Of a stretch of 5,501 bases of DNA, positions 4,504 through 5,501 are shown piece by piece. The notes under the pieces were generated by a model. That model was given only the letters and a program-made list of their open reading frames with translations. It was not told where the DNA came from and made no database searches. The position numbers and the translations under genes are program-made. Position 1 is the stretch's first letter, and the number at the start of each line of letters is the position of its first letter. This DNA comes from an uncultured Oscillospiraceae bacterium (GTDB lineage: Bacteria > Bacillota > Clostridia > Oscillospirales > Oscillospiraceae), in contig CAUBIP010000095.1 in the NCBI GenBank assembly GCA_958436045.1, forward strand, positions 1-5,501, written 5' to 3'.

Positions 4504-5501
4504 TTACAGGCTCTTCAGCAGGCCGGTCGCTTCGTTGAACTCGTTGACCAGGGCGTCGAGGTCCTTTGCCTGGGCATGGACAGCGTCCCAAGTGCCCTTG
4601 GTGTCGTACCACTGGGCGTTCAGGTCTTCCACATTCATCTGCTGCTGCTCAACCCAAGTGTAGTACTTCAGGTTATGAACACGCTTACGATCTGCATAAG
4701 TCAGCTCCATCATATTGTCGGTCTTGAGGCCCAGCATGTGCAGGTTGTGATCCAAAGCAGCTTCGGTGGTGTTATAAGCGCCGTGGGCTTCGTTCAACTC
4801 TTCAATTCTGGACTTGTACATAACCGCAGAGTCAGTCAGAACAGTGACGACGATGTCGTTCTCGGTCAGTTCATAGTACTTGGCCATCTTGATGCAGCAC
4901 AGGACGTTGGCGATACCGGAAATGCCCATCCAGGTCAGCTTTTCGATGGTCTCGTCGTCCAGACCCAGCTCGTTCTTGAGATACTTCTGACCATCAGCGG
5001 TGTTGAAGAGGCGGAGCAGTCTCTGGGAATCTTCGTCGTCAATATCAATGACCATGTCCGTGTTCTTAACATTGTGAACCCAAGGAACGTGCTTGTCGCC
5101 GATGCCTTCAATTCTATGGCCGCCGAAGCCATTGTCAAGGATGGTCGGGCACTGCAGAGCTTCGCCGACTGCCAGCTTCATGTTCGGATGGCGTTCCTTC
5201 AGCAGGTCGCCAGCGCTCATGGTGCCAGCGGAACCAGAGGTGAAGCACGCGCCTGCCAGAACCTGGCCAGGCTTCTTCGCTGCATTGAAAACTTCGTCCA
5301 GTGCATAGCCAGTGACGTTGTAGTGCCACAGCGGGTTGCCCATTTCTGCGAACTGGTTGAAGATCATCATGGAGGGATCCTGCTTCAGTTCCCAAGTCTT
5401 GTCGAAGATTTCCTTAACGTTGGATTCGCAGCCCGGGGTCGCGATAATCTGGCCGGCGATGGTCTTCAGCCAGTCAAAGCGTTCCTTGGACATATCCTGC
5501 G
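4504..5501 (-). CDS. Cysteine-synthase-like PLP enzyme with C-terminal extension (N-terminus beyond window edge)
   Basis: The frame stays open to the right edge. The Met at 5493 is not the true start: MSKERFDWLKTIAGQIIATPG aligns with the internal conserved MSIERRKLLKALG segment of cysteine synthase (about residue 97 of E. coli CysK). The missing part should carry the PLP lysine. Seen, numbered from that Met: NQFAEMGNPLWHYNVTG (46-62; CysK NPANPxxHxxTTG), the glycine-rich phosphate loop SGSAGTMSAG (86-95; CysK GTGGTLTG), GGHRIEGIGDKHVP (124-137; CysK HKIQGIGAGFIP), and DIVVTVLTDSAVMYKS (213-228). About 90-95 residues then extend past the CysK core, aromatic and acidic, including YADRKRVHNLKYYTWVEQQ (266-284). 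Fold and cofactor are solid; the reaction is unknown. Cysteine synthase, a beta-elimination or another beta-replacement is possible. It is upstream of thrC and probably in the same operon, so amino-acid metabolism is likely. Confidence 0.85.
   Translation of the reverse strand, partial: QDMSKERFDWLKTIAGQIIATPGCESNVKEIFDKTWELKQDPSMMIFNQFAEMGNPLWHYNVTGYALDEVFNAAKKPGQVLAGACFTSGSAGTMSAGDLLKERHPNMKLAVGEALQCPTILDNGFGGHRIEGIGDKHVPWVHNVKNTDMVIDIDDEDSQRLLRLFNTADGQKYLKNELGLDDETIEKLTWMGISGIANVLCCIKMAKYYELTENDIVVTVLTDSAVMYKSRIEELNEAHGAYNTTEAALDHNLHMLGLKTDNMMELTYADRKRVHNLKYYTWVEQQQMNVEDLNAQWYDTKGTWDAVHAQAKDLDALVNEFNEATGLLKSL

Noticed and set aside
5491..5493. ATG at 5493 as the start of the CysK-like gene
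   Set aside because: It is the internal Met of the conserved MSxER segment of cysteine synthases, the frame is open upstream to the window edge, and the PLP-lysine region would be missing.
4504..5501. OrtB, the beta subunit of 2-amino-4-ketopentanoate thiolase (ornithine degradation)
   Set aside because: OrtB is also a fold-type-II PLP protein, but the visible motifs follow cysteine synthase (NP..H..TTG and H.I.GIG segments), and no ort/ora gene is next to it in the window.

Overview
The window looks like chromosomal DNA of a low-oxygen, gram-positive Firmicute of the Clostridia. A gut member of the Oscillospiraceae (Oscillibacter / Flavonifractor / Intestinimonas-like) is my best guess. The reasons are the GC-rich coding style, strong AAAGGAG-type ribosome binding sites, consensus sigma-A promoter boxes, and a secreted protein with S-layer homology (SLH) modules. 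The genus is inference; nothing here fixes it.

Layout: four protein genes. (1) 1-691, minus strand: a HAD hydrolase of the YjjG/YfnB pyrimidine-nucleotidase type, complete except for its extreme C-terminus, which runs off the left edge. (2) 692-873: a divergent intergenic region with a perfect-consensus promoter for the rightward gene, an inverted repeat over its -35 box, and a weak promoter candidate for the leftward gene. (3) 874-3087, plus strand, TTG start: a 737-residue secreted protein. It has a signal peptide, an acidic Ala/Gln/Pro/Glu linker, two tandem three-module SLH cassettes in almost exact 200-residue register, and a C-terminal M14 zinc carboxypeptidase domain with all expected catalytic residues. 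(4) 3088-3189: a convergent junction with one strong stem-loop that can terminate both strands. (5) 3190-4434, minus: threonine synthase with an N-terminal cysteine-rich ribbon. (6) 4435-4503: a short gap with a long hairpin lacking a U-tract. (7) 4504-5501, minus: the C-terminal three quarters of a cysteine-synthase-like fold-type-II PLP enzyme whose N-terminus lies beyond the right edge.

The two PLP enzymes are co-directional, 69 bp apart, and probably co-transcribed from a promoter outside the window; they point to amino-acid metabolism. The SLH-peptidase is a single-gene transcription unit with its own promoter and terminator, and probably acts at the cell wall on peptides or peptidoglycan stems. 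The HAD enzyme is a housekeeping-type nucleotide phosphatase transcribed divergently. I see no mobile element, CRISPR array, tRNA or rRNA. The most distinctive item is the double-cassette SLH M14 peptidase; I do not see convincing evidence for a wholly new multi-gene system.
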